From Nitrospirota bacterium (GTDB lineage: Bacteria; Nitrospirota; UBA9217): a stretch of 64,000 nucleotides of DNA. The stretch covers positions 32,346 through 96,345 of the forward strand of contig DATIZR010000021.1 of NCBI GenBank assembly GCA_035516965.1. Direction: 5' to 3'. This document shows positions 7,741-15,415 of the stretch, in pieces. The position numbers and the translations under genes were made by a program. Under the pieces are notes generated by a model that saw nothing but the letters and a program-made list of their open reading frames with translations, had not been told where the DNA came from and made no database searches. How positions within the stretch are numbered: position 1 is the stretch's first letter; each line of letters opens with the position of its first letter.

Positions 7741-9453
7741 CTATTCCTGTAACACGACAGGGTTAAATGTGATTGTGGCGTTAGCCGGGTTGCTGAACTG
7801 CAGCGGCACGGTGATCGAAGCTCCGGAAGCAAGACCGTTGGCCGAAACCTGTATCATCGGTTCGCCGTTGTTCGAGCCCGTTGCATTGACCAGTGTGACA
7901 TTCGCGATAAGGCCGGGATCACTGCTTCCTTTTCCCGTGGCCGGTTTATTGGCGATTTTCGAAGTAAGTTTCGGGGTGGTCGTGCTGTACTGGTTATCTG
8001 CGTTGCCGATCCCCTGGAGGTTAAGGATGCCGTCCAGGACAACGTGGACGTTGCCGGTGAGGTCGGGGCCGTTATTGGTGATGGTCAGGTTGCCTGCATA
8101 AAGCTTGGTGGCACGGCTGTAAAGGAAACCGGTGCTTGTCGCGCTGACCTGCGGCGAGACGTTGGTGAAGTGGTTCAGGACGATCGTCTCGATCGGTGAA
8201 AGGGTCAACGTCGCTGCCGACTGAATAGCGGTCGTGCTCACGTTATTGACCTGGTAGGAAGTCATCGTGAGGGTTTTCCCCTCCACGTCGAAGGTCATGA
8301 ATTCGAAAGCCGGCCAGGCCGTGATAACGTGCGGATAGCTCCCCGCATTTGTCATATCGGGCTGATACACAGGCGCGCCGCCGCCGCCGCTAGTGATGTG
8401 CGGCACGTTCAGGGCAATCTGGTCACCGTTTGCCTGGGCGAGGGTATAGGCCCCGGTGCGGGCATAGTTGTGGCTGTGTCCGCAGTAGATCAGGTCCACA
8501 CCATACTGGGTGACGAGGGGTTCGAGCACCCTCACGTTGCTGTTGTCGCCATCGCTGCCCGCGGAATAGGCTGGTTCGTGGTAGATCATGATCTTCCACG
8601 GCTTTGTGGTTGAGGCGAGGTCATTGACGACCCAGTTGTACTGGGCGGAGCCAGCAGCAAGGTTCGAGTAGTTGTCAACAACGGTGAAGTGGACCGGGCC
8701 GTAATCAAATGACCAGTACAGGTTATTGTACGCCTGGACCGTAGCCGGGTCGAAAACAGGGGTTGCGTTCTGATAAGGGAAGGGGAAATACTTGGGGAAG
8801 TAGGTGCTCTTCCCGTTGGGGTAGCTTCCGCTGTTGTCGTGGTTGCCTTTGCACCCATTGATGGGCGTATTCGCCGTGAACGCGACGACGTCAATCTTGG
8901 TCGGGTCGAACCACTGGGACGTCCAGTAGCTTTCTCCGTCGGTGCTCACCCAGTCCCCATTGTGAATAACCAAGCGCTGATAGTCTTCGTTGCCCGGCTG
9001 TGAATAAAAGCTCTTCATCGCCTGCATCAAGTTATCCAGGGCAAAGGGTTGGCTCCTTGAGTCCCCCATGCCGAGGAACCGTATCGCCGTTACGCTGTTG
9101 TCGGGCGCGGTGATGAATGATCCGGCTCCGTAGAGGCCGTTGGTCTGGTCAGCCACCTGATAGTAGTATTTCGTATTCGGCGTCAGACCGGCGATCGTAT
9201 AGGCGTGCTGATTGGCGCTTCCGTACTCGGGTACCGTTACTGTCCCCATGCTGTAGGTCGTGTCGGGGCCCCAGCTGAGCACGTTCGTTGCCTCGCTGGC
9301 GTTGTCCTGCCAGAGGATCTGCATCTGAGTATTCTGCCCCGGGTAGATCATATAGGGGTGTTTCAGAATGCCGGCGAAGGCCGCCGTGCTGAACACGGTA
9401 ATGGCCAGCACGAAGACCAGGCCGGACAATGCCTTTTTCGTCATGGTATTCAT
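7741..9453 (-). CDS. Secreted purple-acid-phosphatase-like metallophosphoesterase
   Basis: 570 aa. The ATG at 9453 is preferred: AGGAG lies five bases upstream and the signal peptide follows (MNTMTKKALSGLVFVLAITVFSTAAFA split across the start). Residues about 30-110 form a fibronectin-like purple-acid-phosphatase N-domain (PNTKYYYQV). The dinuclear metal site motifs follow: MGDSR (~130), HNGDW (~164), GNHD (~204), YHEPAY (~289) and GHSHNYAR (~325). The last ~145 residues are an accessory domain (VSPQVSATSTGFLYSRATKLYAG cut short here) shared with the histidine phosphatase at 5009-6970. Predicted role: extracellular phosphomonoesterase. It forms a pair with the VPLPA-CTERM gene 10 bases downstream. 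Confidence 0.85.
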   Translation of the reverse strand: MNTMTKKALSGLVFVLAITVFSTAAFAGILKHPYMIYPGQNTQMQILWQDNASEATNVLSWGPDTTYSMGTVTVPEYGSANQHAYTIAGLTPNTKYYYQVADQTNGLYGAGSFITAPDNSVTAIRFLGMGDSRSQPFALDNLMQAMKSFYSQPGNEDYQRLVIHNGDWVSTDGESYWTSQWFDPTKIDVVAFTANTPINGCKGNHDNSGSYPNGKSTYFPKYFPFPYQNATPVFDPATVQAYNNLYWSFDYGPVHFTVVDNYSNLAAGSAQYNWVVNDLASTTKPWKIMIYHEPAYSAGSDGDNSNVRVLEPLVTQYGVDLIYCGHSHNYARTGAYTLAQANGDQIALNVPHITSGGGGAPVYQPDMTNAGSYPHVITAWPAFEFMTFDVEGKTLTMTSYQVNNVSTTAIQSAATLTLSPIETIVLNHFTNVSPQVSATSTGFLYSRATKLYAGNLTITNNGPDLTGNVHVVLDGILNLQGIGNADNQYSTTTPKLTSKIANKPATGKGSSDPGLIANVTLVNATGSNNGEPMIQVSANGLASGASITVPLQFSNPANATITFNPVVLQE

Positions 9454-9595
9454 CTCTTCTCCTTTTTGTTTAAAAGTAATGCTGCCGGTTGTGACTCTTC
9501 TCACCCTTCTAAATTTCTTAATTAACTATTATTTCACCTCCTTTTCGCTTGCTGTCCAGCAGTTAAAGACAACTACCGCTGCTGAATGCATTGTT

Positions 9596-10138
9596 CTATT
9601 GATCCAGGTCTACCTGTTTTGCGTCCGTCAACAATGCGTTATCCAGGTTTGTCTCGCTCATGTCCGCCCCGTTCAGGTTCGCTCCGTCCAGGTTCGCCCA
9701 ACTCAGGTTCGCCCCTTTCAGGTTTGCCTTGCTCAGGTTTGTCCCTTTCAGGTCTGCCTTGCTCAGGTCCACTCCACTAAGGTCCTGCCCCTCCAGATTC
9801 ACTCCGCTCAGGTTCGTCCCGCTCAGGTTCGCCCCGCTCAGGTCCGTCCCGCTCAGGTTCGCCCCGCTCAGGTCCGTCCCATTCAGGTTTGCCCCGTCCA
9901 CGTCCGCCCCTTTCAGGTTCGCCCCTTTCAGGTTCGCTTTGCTCAGGTCCGCCCCGTTCAGGTCCCGCCCCTCCAGGTTAATCCCGTTCAGGTCCGCCCC
10001 GCTCAGGTCGCACTGGGGACATTGATTGGTTGCCCTCAATCTATCCAGATCAGCCTGCTCGAAACCGTACACGACACCGCCCATTAGAAAAACGCAAAGG
10101 GTGGTCATCCCCAGCAGTGCTGCAGTCCTTCTCTTCAT
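9596..10138 (-). CDS. Secreted pentapeptide-repeat protein
   Basis: 180 aa with a signal peptide (AALLGMTTLCVFLMGGVVYG). After a short linker with a CPQC pair, residues about 44-170 are an almost unbroken run of A(D/N)LxG pentapeptides (LSGADLNGINLEGRDLNGAD and so on), predicting a right-handed square beta-helix about 25 coils-worth of pentapeptides long. The DNA is correspondingly a 15-base tandem array. It is preceded by a GEMM-I riboswitch and terminator (10288-10405), so its expression is probably set by a cyclic dinucleotide. No sorting motif is visible. The function of secreted pentapeptide proteins is not known; a structural or matrix role fits the setting. Confidence 0.85.
   Translation of the reverse strand: MKRRTAALLGMTTLCVFLMGGVVYGFEQADLDRLRATNQCPQCDLSGADLNGINLEGRDLNGADLSKANLKGANLKGADVDGANLNGTDLSGANLSGTDLSGANLSGTNLSGVNLEGQDLSGVDLSKADLKGTNLSKANLKGANLSWANLDGANLNGADMSETNLDNALLTDAKQVDLDQ
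9660..10015. repeat. 15-bp tandem repeats coding for pentapeptides
   Basis: Degenerate repeats of the form CAGGTTCGCCCCGCT, seen on the plus strand, encode the A(D/N)LxG units of the pentapeptide protein. They keep frame and have no spacers. Confidence 0.85.
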
Positions 10139-10287
10139 TTTTCTGTCTCCTCATCGAATGGAATGACTGTTTTACTAAGAGATATTTAGTTGCATATTTG
10201 TACCGCACGAATTACATCACAGTTCCTGCCGCCCTCTATTTCACCCCCTTCTCTTTGGGATGCCGCTTAGCCCTCACGAAGCGAACA

Positions 10288-10334
10288 TAAAAAAAGCCGG
10301 GTGCTCTCTCCTGAGAGAAAGGGCAACCCGGCTA
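10288..10334 (-). terminator. Riboswitch-linked intrinsic terminator
   Basis: On the minus strand AGCCGGGTTGC pairs with GCACCCGGCT around an inner CTCTC/GAGAG hairpin, followed by TTTTTTT at 10295-10289. The 5' arm of the stem is the 3' end of the GEMM-I aptamer (GCCGGGTTGCC), so aptamer folding and terminator folding compete. This is a classic expression platform for the gene at 9596-10138. Confidence 0.8.
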
Positions 10335-10405
10335 TCCTCATGGGACCCGTGGCTTTCCGTCCCCATCTTGCGATGGGTTTGGCTGTAACGGCCAAGCAGT
10401 TTGCT
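10322..10405 (-). ncRNA. GEMM-I (cyclic-di-GMP class I family) riboswitch 1
   Basis: The minus strand carries the GEMM-I landmarks in order: AGCCAAACCC, a GCAA tetraloop hairpin (CCCATC-GCAA-GATGGG), GGACGGAAAGCC, ACGGGTCCC and AGCCGGGTTGCC. In the canonical aptamer the block is GACGCAAAGCC; here C46 is G and the partner position appears to be C, a compensated pair. The position I align to G20 is G, which favours cyclic-di-GMP over cyclic-AMP-GMP, though this rests on alignment by eye. It lies about 185 bases upstream of the pentapeptide gene and ends in the terminator at 10288-10334. Confidence 0.82.
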
Positions 10406-10438
10406 GTGTTTGCAATCCGCTCAATATATTGACTATTT

Positions 10439-10457
10439 GTTTGCCGATCAGGCAAAC
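10439..10457. promoter_or_regulatory. Perfect inverted repeat, possible operator
   Basis: GTTTGCC-GATCA-GGCAAAC is a 7-base perfect inverted repeat with a 5-base spacer. It lies between the terminator at 10474-10511 and the riboswitch, where the promoter for the riboswitch transcript should be. Operator or dyad with no function are both possible. Confidence 0.35.
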
Positions 10458-10473
10458 CTCAGATTTCCTGAAA

Positions 10474-10511
10474 CAAAAAAAGCCCGCCACGAAAGGATTC
10501 GCGGCGGGCTT
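10474..10511 (-). terminator. Strong intrinsic terminator upstream of riboswitch 1
   Basis: On the minus strand AGCCCGCCGCGAA pairs with TTCGTGGCGGGCT (one mismatch), followed by seven Ts. It isolates the riboswitch transcript from the phosphoesterase gene ending at 10793. The ~280 bases between that stop and the hairpin hold a second dyad (GGTAC...CCCC-TGATC-GGGGTACC near 10514-10545) but no gene I can support. Confidence 0.75.
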
Positions 10512-10792
10512 CAAGGTACCCCGATCAGGGGCCAAAAAGTACCCTACGATTACGTCAGGAATAACTGTCCGGATGGAGAGCGTTACTTCCAACCGGGCAA
10601 GAGTACCTCACGACGAAGAAAGCGTACTATTTACTTCTTTTCACCACTTTATTATTCGTACGTTACAATTTGATGAAAGGATGGTTACTTTCCTGTGAAT
10701 ATTTGGTAATCGTCGCATCGTCAGGAAAAGGCTTCTCCAATATTTTCAATTACTCATAAAAACATCACTGCACATGATTTGAGCTTTGCGTC

Positions 10793-12184
10793 TTAGCGTG
10801 CCGGCGACGACAGCGGAGCCGATGCCAGGTCGAGGGCATTAGTCAGGTCGTTTGCCGCTGCGTCGCGCGAGCCCAAGGGCATCAGATTCCATCGGCGTTC
10901 GATAAGCTTCAGAATAGATGTCGTGTCGTACTCTGTGTGATCGACAAACCCTTTCTTGGCAAAGGGAGATATGATGATTGCAGGCACTCTCGCGCCAGGT
11001 CCCCAACGGTCACTCTTCGGAGGGGCCACATGGTCCCACCGGCCGCCGTTCTCGTCATAGGTGATGATGATCACGCTGTCGTTCCAATAAGGGCTTTCCT
11101 GCACGGCCTTGACGAGTTCCGCCACGTGCTGCTGGCCGAAAAGGAGCGCGGCATACCCGGGATGTTCGTTGTAGGAGCCGTTCGGCTTGATGAAGGTCAC
11201 CGAGGCCAATGCGCCTTTTTTCAGGTCCGTGATAAATTCCTTCTCGTCCTTGAGATGCGTTGCCTTGGCCGGTGTGTTGTCGGCGAAATTTGCGAAATAG
11301 GCAAAAGGCTGGTGATGGAACTGAAAATCTCCGGCCGGTTTTCCGGCGAGGGCGTCGTTCCATCCGCCGGAATACCATGTCCAGGAAACGCTCTTCGCCG
11401 ATAGCAGGTCTCCGATTGTCGGCTGGGTCTGAAGGGGGACAAGGTCCTTTGCGCTGTCCGGGTGAGGCTGGTTTACGGAGTAGGCGGTATTGACCACGAA
11501 GCCGTCAGGCGTTACGGCGCCGTCTTTTTCAAGGACCCCCTTCAGATCGAGTTTTACTCTCATCGAGGTCGGCGCGTCAGGCCAGACCGGTGTGCAGGCG
11601 CAGACAAGCCAAAAATGGTTTAAAAACGAGCCGCCGAAGGCCGCCTGAAAGAAATTGTCGGCGATCGTGTATTGCTTAGCCAGCCTTCCCTCGGGCAGGT
11701 CGCTGGCATCAACATAGCTCATGACGAGTCCGGGATTGTCGCTCCAGGCCGCGAACTTGTCCATTTTGCCTCCATCGATCTGGAGCTGATTCTGGTAGAA
11801 GCGATGCACGAGGTCCCCTGTTTTTTCGTTCCAGGGAACATATTGGGCCAGATCGTACGGCTTTGCCGGCATCTGCTCTGGAAAACGAAGGTCATCCACG
11901 GGAGGCTTCAGACTGGTGTCCAACGGCCGCTTGAGAGTTTTCAGCGGCTTGCCCTCCTTGTCCACCTGATTCACCGCATCTCCCGCATTCGCGAGACCGT
12001 TCGCGCCGGGAAACTTGCCGTAAAGGCCGTCAAAGCTCCAGTTCTCCTGGTAGATGACGATGACATGATTGATTTTCGACTGGAGCGCATCCGTTTTTGG
12101 GTCCGCGGCTTGCACGAACCGTGTGCAAAAAATCAGCGCCGCAGACAATGCAATAACCCTTGCGTAGCGATAGAAATTGGGCAT
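10793..12184 (-). CDS. Secreted AcpA/phospholipase C-family phosphoesterase
   Basis: 463 aa with a signal peptide (ALSAALIFCTRFVQA). The family signature opens at about residue 42 with HVIVIYQENWSFDGLYG, where most members have ENRSFD; here Trp replaces Arg. The second metal/active-site block at about 375 reads TYDENGGRWDHVAPP, followed by ARVPAIIISPFAKKG. This is the PF04185 phosphoesterase family, whose members are acid phosphatases (AcpA) or phospholipases C; substrate cannot be told from sequence. It is the first of four different secreted phosphatase families in 12 kb. Nothing notable fills 12185-12326. Confidence 0.82.
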   Translation of the reverse strand: MPNFYRYARVIALSAALIFCTRFVQAADPKTDALQSKINHVIVIYQENWSFDGLYGKFPGANGLANAGDAVNQVDKEGKPLKTLKRPLDTSLKPPVDDLRFPEQMPAKPYDLAQYVPWNEKTGDLVHRFYQNQLQIDGGKMDKFAAWSDNPGLVMSYVDASDLPEGRLAKQYTIADNFFQAAFGGSFLNHFWLVCACTPVWPDAPTSMRVKLDLKGVLEKDGAVTPDGFVVNTAYSVNQPHPDSAKDLVPLQTQPTIGDLLSAKSVSWTWYSGGWNDALAGKPAGDFQFHHQPFAYFANFADNTPAKATHLKDEKEFITDLKKGALASVTFIKPNGSYNEHPGYAALLFGQQHVAELVKAVQESPYWNDSVIIITYDENGGRWDHVAPPKSDRWGPGARVPAIIISPFAKKGFVDHTEYDTTSILKLIERRWNLMPLGSRDAAANDLTNALDLASAPLSSPAR

Positions 12185-12326
12185 CTCGTCCTCCTTCGTA
12201 TTAGTCGTTTTTTATAGAGCGATTAGAGTTCACTTGCGTCAATGGACGCCATGGATTTGCGGCAGTTGAAGCGCCTGGCTGGCCGGCAGGACGTTACGAA
12301 GCTTTCTTCCCAACATCCGCCCCTTT

Positions 12327-12710
12327 TTATGGACATTGCTCCGTTGCTTCCATCAAATTATTCGAACCGCTGTACTGCTGGTAACATGCGGCTTGGCTCG
12401 CAGTCGCTGATCCGATGAAGCCCCCCGCAGATGATTTGTCCGGCGGGGTCTCACGCATGTACGAGCAGGAGATCGTTCCGCCGCAGAGCTGCCAGGCTCG
12501 GCTCCGTTCGACCCCGTTCTCATTGTTCGTTGCCACGCTCCAGGTCGAGACCGGCTCTCCCGATGACTCTCCGGATCCGCCGCAGCCGGCGAGCAGCGCG
12601 AGCACGACCAGGCCGAGAAAACAGAAGATCGCTCCTTTGACCGCGTCGTCGGCCCTTTCCCGCTGCCGCTGTTCCCTGATCGCCTTGCGCCATACCTTCC
12701 TCACGTTCAT
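12327..12710 (-). CDS. Small predicted lipoprotein
   Basis: 127 aa. The ATG at 12710 follows AGGAGAA at good spacing; the longer frame runs into the terminator upstream. A basic N-terminus of ~28 residues (RKVWRKAIREQRQRERAD) precedes a hydrophobic stretch (FCFLGLVVLALLAGC) ending in a lipobox LLAGC. The mature part is short, polar and has several cysteines (LCGGTISCSY, AACYQQY, TEQCP), suggesting disulfides. I do not recognise a family. The long basic leader before the lipobox is unusual. It lies between the EPS genes and the phosphatase island. Confidence 0.6.
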   Translation of the reverse strand: MNVRKVWRKAIREQRQRERADDAVKGAIFCFLGLVVLALLAGCGGSGESSGEPVSTWSVATNNENGVERSRAWQLCGGTISCSYMRETPPDKSSAGGFIGSATASQAACYQQYSGSNNLMEATEQCP

Positions 12711-12747
12711 GACTTGTTCTCCTCCCTGGACACTCGCTGCCAGCTGT

Positions 12748-12802
12748 GAAAAAAACGAGCCCGAAGTGAGAAGCGCGCGCATCTTCCCGCTTCGGGCTTT
12801 CT
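12748..12802 (-). terminator. Intrinsic terminator after the DUF2292-like micro-gene
   Basis: On the minus strand AGCCCGAAGCGGGAAG pairs with CTTCTCACTTCGGGCT, followed by CGTTTTTTT. It begins about 25 bases after the stop at 12825 and closes the EPS transcript before the lipoprotein gene. Confidence 0.7.
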
Positions 12803-12824
12803 GGCACCCGGCAAAGGACCTGTA

Positions 12825-12962
12825 TCATTTGTTCTTCAATATTTCTTCGAACTGCTCCACTCGCTCGACTGTCCCGCGGGTGAACTTGATCTTGATCGAA
12901 CCCGTGAACTTCTTGTCCATGAGTATCTTGACGAAATTGATGATCTGAGTCAGTTTTTCCAT
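12825..12962 (-). CDS. 45-aa DUF2292/YezD-like small protein
   Basis: The frame MEKLTQIINFVKILMDKK... continues with FTGSIKIKFTRGTVERVEQFEE and stops with TGA at 12825. A purine-rich AGGTGGAG lies four bases before the ATG. It aligns with the 66-aa protein at 56121-56321 (ILMxxxFxGxIKIxFxxGxxxRxExxEE), which supports it as a real gene. The layout, helix then short beta-hairpin with G and K/E residues, is that of DUF2292 proteins, whose function is unknown. It sits 32 bases after the kinase gene's coding start side of the EPS operon ends (stop at 12995 is downstream in reading order of 13798) and is followed by a terminator. Confidence 0.65.
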   Translation of the reverse strand: MEKLTQIINFVKILMDKKFTGSIKIKFTRGTVERVEQFEEILKNK

Positions 12963-12994
12963 CGCTCCACCTTTTGCTTTTTTAGCAATTTCCG

Positions 12995-13798
12995 CTAGCA
13001 GCGGTTCAGGACCAGCCCCAGGATCTTCTCCTGCGGAAGATACTGGAGCGCCTTCCCGACGTCATCCATTGAGGTCTTGCCGGCCCGAACAACAATGAGG
13101 ATCTTGTCGACGAGGGGCGCCATCGTCAGCACGTCTGCGCCGGTCAGGATGGGAGGCATGTCGAAAATGATATAGCGGTCGGGATAGCGCACCTTCATGC
13201 TGGGCACCAGTTCCCGCATGCGGGGAGAGCCGAGGATCTCGGCGCTTTCATGCAGCAGGCGGCCTCCGGAAATAAGCGTCATTTTCTCTATGCCGGCCCA
13301 GGTGATCAGTTCGGAAACGGGCGAGCTTCCGGCAAGGTAATCCATGAGCCCCTGTTCGCCGCCGCTGCCAAGGTATTTATGGATGCTTTGCTGTTTCAGA
13401 TCGCCGTCGACGAGCATGACCGTATGCTGGAACTCCCGCGCGATCGCGATGGCGAGATTGATGGCGGTGATTGTTTTTCCCTCGCCCGGGAGCGCGCTGG
13501 TGACCATGATCGTGTTGGCACCCGACTCCCTGGTCCGCTGCAGTATCTGCGTTCGCAATATTCTGTAGGACTCCGCCTCCCTGGCGTCGTCCAGGTTCAG
13601 GAGACAACGGTTCCGGGCGAGGACCTGCGGATCCAGCTTGACCGACCGTGACTGGACGTAGGCCGGTGATATCCATCCTGCCTGTTCCCTGTCCTGTTCT
13701 GAAGCATTGTCCCGGAAAGAAGGCTGCGACTTTTTCGGTCGCCCATTTCCGTTGTTTCGCCTGATCAGGGCAACTGTTTCCTTGATCCTGTGAATCAT
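12995..13798 (-). CDS. PEP-CTERM/EPS-locus tyrosine kinase-like ATPase (CpsD/CapB family)
   Basis: 267 aa. The ATG at 13798 follows AAAGGAGTG. The linker includes SPAYVQSRSVKLDP, typical of the exosortase-locus BY-kinase family. The P-loop kinase motifs are ALPGEGKTITAINLA (Walker A), MLVDGDLKQQS (Walker A') and YIIFDMPP (Walker B). BY-kinases pair with a Wzz-like activator and control chain length of exported polysaccharide; the Wzz-type gene is immediately upstream (stop at 13830, 31-base gap). The protein ends at LGLVLNRC without the tyrosine-rich tail seen in many BY-kinases, so its phosphorylation sites, if any, lie elsewhere. Confidence 0.85.
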   Translation of the reverse strand: MIHRIKETVALIRRNNGNGRPKKSQPSFRDNASEQDREQAGWISPAYVQSRSVKLDPQVLARNRCLLNLDDAREAESYRILRTQILQRTRESGANTIMVTSALPGEGKTITAINLAIAIAREFQHTVMLVDGDLKQQSIHKYLGSGGEQGLMDYLAGSSPVSELITWAGIEKMTLISGGRLLHESAEILGSPRMRELVPSMKVRYPDRYIIFDMPPILTGADVLTMAPLVDKILIVVRAGKTSMDDVGKALQYLPQEKILGLVLNRC

Positions 13799-13829
13799 CG
13801 GTTCACTCCTTTGCGCCGTAGCGGCGTCG

Positions 13830-15401
13830 TTACATGGCAGTGTGTCGCATAACACGGATCCAGAGGATATCCATATCCATCACAAAGAAATGGATAGCCA
13901 GGGCGATGATCACTATAAAGAGGAACGAAGAGACGGCGGCTATTTTCAACCGTTTCTTTTTTCGCAGTTCTTCCTCGATTGTTACGATCTCCGGGATTTC
14001 CGCCAGAACAGGGAAAGGGAATGTCCTGGCCAGATCCTCCGTCTTCCGGGCGGACCGGTCGGATGCTTCCTGGAAGGACGCGGTCCCCGCTCCGGACCCT
14101 ATGCCGAGAATGAGCCCGATCAGAAGAATGGCCGGACGGTTCGGGCGTACCGGTTTTTCGGGGAGCCTTGCCGGATCGATCAGCGTGAACCGTTCGCCCA
14201 TCTGCTCCTTTTCCAGGCCATGGGCCACTTTGGATTCCATGTACTTCCTCATGAGATCGTCATATTTGGCCTGGGTATTGTTCCTCTCGACCGTCAGCTT
14301 CTTGTACCCCTCCTCTACTTTGGGCGACGCTTCCAGCCTGCGCCGGTAATCCTCCTGCTTTCGGTCGAGGTCCTCGAGCTGAAGCTTGACGGACTTGATC
14401 TCGGCCCGGATGCTTGCCAGCTGAGAAGAGAGCGCGACGTATGCCGGATTGTCCGGCTTTTCCTGAACATCGGGTTCGCTCGCCCATTCCTGAAGTTTCT
14501 TCTCCAGAACAGCTATCTCGGCCTTGGTCTTGATAACGTCGGGGTATTCCTCGGAATATCGCGCTTTGAGGGCGACAAGGGCGACACGCAGCTCCTTCAG
14601 CCGGTCTTTATTCTGGTTGATCGTGTCCGGCGCCATTGTGGCCAGTTCGGTCTGGTAATAGCCCTCCTTTTCCCTGAGCGACCGGAGCTGCTCATTCAAC
14701 TGGTCCCGGTTCCGCTCGTTCCAGTCGAGGGACTGCAGGTTGAACTGGAGCAGTTCAGGCAGGGCCTGATTGTGCCGCTCTTTATAAACGGCGATTTTCC
14801 TTTCCAGGTCGCCCAGCGTAGCCTGAACGGATTTCATTTCCTCATCCAGAAACCTCGTTGTTCCCTCCGTCTGCTGCCCCACGACCTTCATGTTCTCCTC
14901 GAGATAGAGGGACGCGAGGACATTCGCCACCTGCTGGACCACCTGGGGATTGTTCCCCTCGTAGGAGACCGTAAACGCGATGGTAGCAGCCGTTTTCTGT
15001 CCCGTCCGCCGGTCAATGACGTCGGCCATGATTGTCTCGAACTTAATGTCCTTCTTCCGCATGTCCTCGATGATCTCCTCCGAAGTCATCTTGTCGCGCT
15101 TGTCCGCATACAGGTTGAAGCGGTTGATGATCTCGAGAAGCCGCGCAGCGCTCATGATCCGCTGGTTGATGGTCTGCAGCCGCTGCTCTGCGTAGCTTGT
15201 CACGGCGGTCATCACATATTCCCGGGAAATCTCCTGTTCCTCGATAAGGATCGTGGACGTGGAGCGGTAGACGGGCTTCCAGATGATGAGGACCAGCACG
15301 GAAAGCAGAGGGACGCAGAGCATAGGGACGATGAGCGCCCAGCGCCGTCTTTTGATGATCTTGACGACATCCTCGATAGTCGTTATTTTGGCTTTTTCCA
15401 T
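13830..15401 (-). CDS. Wzz/GumC-type polysaccharide chain-length determinant
   Basis: 523 aa. An N-terminal transmembrane helix (WALIVPMLCVPLLSVLVLIIW) and a C-terminal one (AAVSSFLFIVIIALAIHFFVM cut here) flank a large periplasmic part rich in coiled coil at about 180-420 (SVQATLGDLERKIAVYKE, AEIAVLEKKLQEW). A proline-rich segment before the second helix (ARLPEKPVRPNRP) is typical of polysaccharide co-polymerases. It belongs to the exosortase-linked Wzz/GumC group and is expected to set chain length with the kinase at 12995-13798. Confidence 0.87.
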   Translation of the reverse strand: MEKAKITTIEDVVKIIKRRRWALIVPMLCVPLLSVLVLIIWKPVYRSTSTILIEEQEISREYVMTAVTSYAEQRLQTINQRIMSAARLLEIINRFNLYADKRDKMTSEEIIEDMRKKDIKFETIMADVIDRRTGQKTAATIAFTVSYEGNNPQVVQQVANVLASLYLEENMKVVGQQTEGTTRFLDEEMKSVQATLGDLERKIAVYKERHNQALPELLQFNLQSLDWNERNRDQLNEQLRSLREKEGYYQTELATMAPDTINQNKDRLKELRVALVALKARYSEEYPDVIKTKAEIAVLEKKLQEWASEPDVQEKPDNPAYVALSSQLASIRAEIKSVKLQLEDLDRKQEDYRRRLEASPKVEEGYKKLTVERNNTQAKYDDLMRKYMESKVAHGLEKEQMGERFTLIDPARLPEKPVRPNRPAILLIGLILGIGSGAGTASFQEASDRSARKTEDLARTFPFPVLAEIPEIVTIEEELRKKKRLKIAAVSSFLFIVIIALAIHFFVMDMDILWIRVMRHTAM

Positions 15402-15415
15402 AAACGCTCCTGTGG

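Noticed and set aside
9660..10015. Possible CRISPR-like repeat array
   Set aside because: Units are 15 bases, degenerate, in frame and without spacers; they encode pentapeptides. No cas genes are nearby.
9368..10087. Long plus-strand open frames with repeated VRPAQ-like units
   Set aside because: They mirror the 15-base tandem array of the minus-strand pentapeptide gene. That gene has a signal peptide, ribosome site and family match; the plus frames have none.
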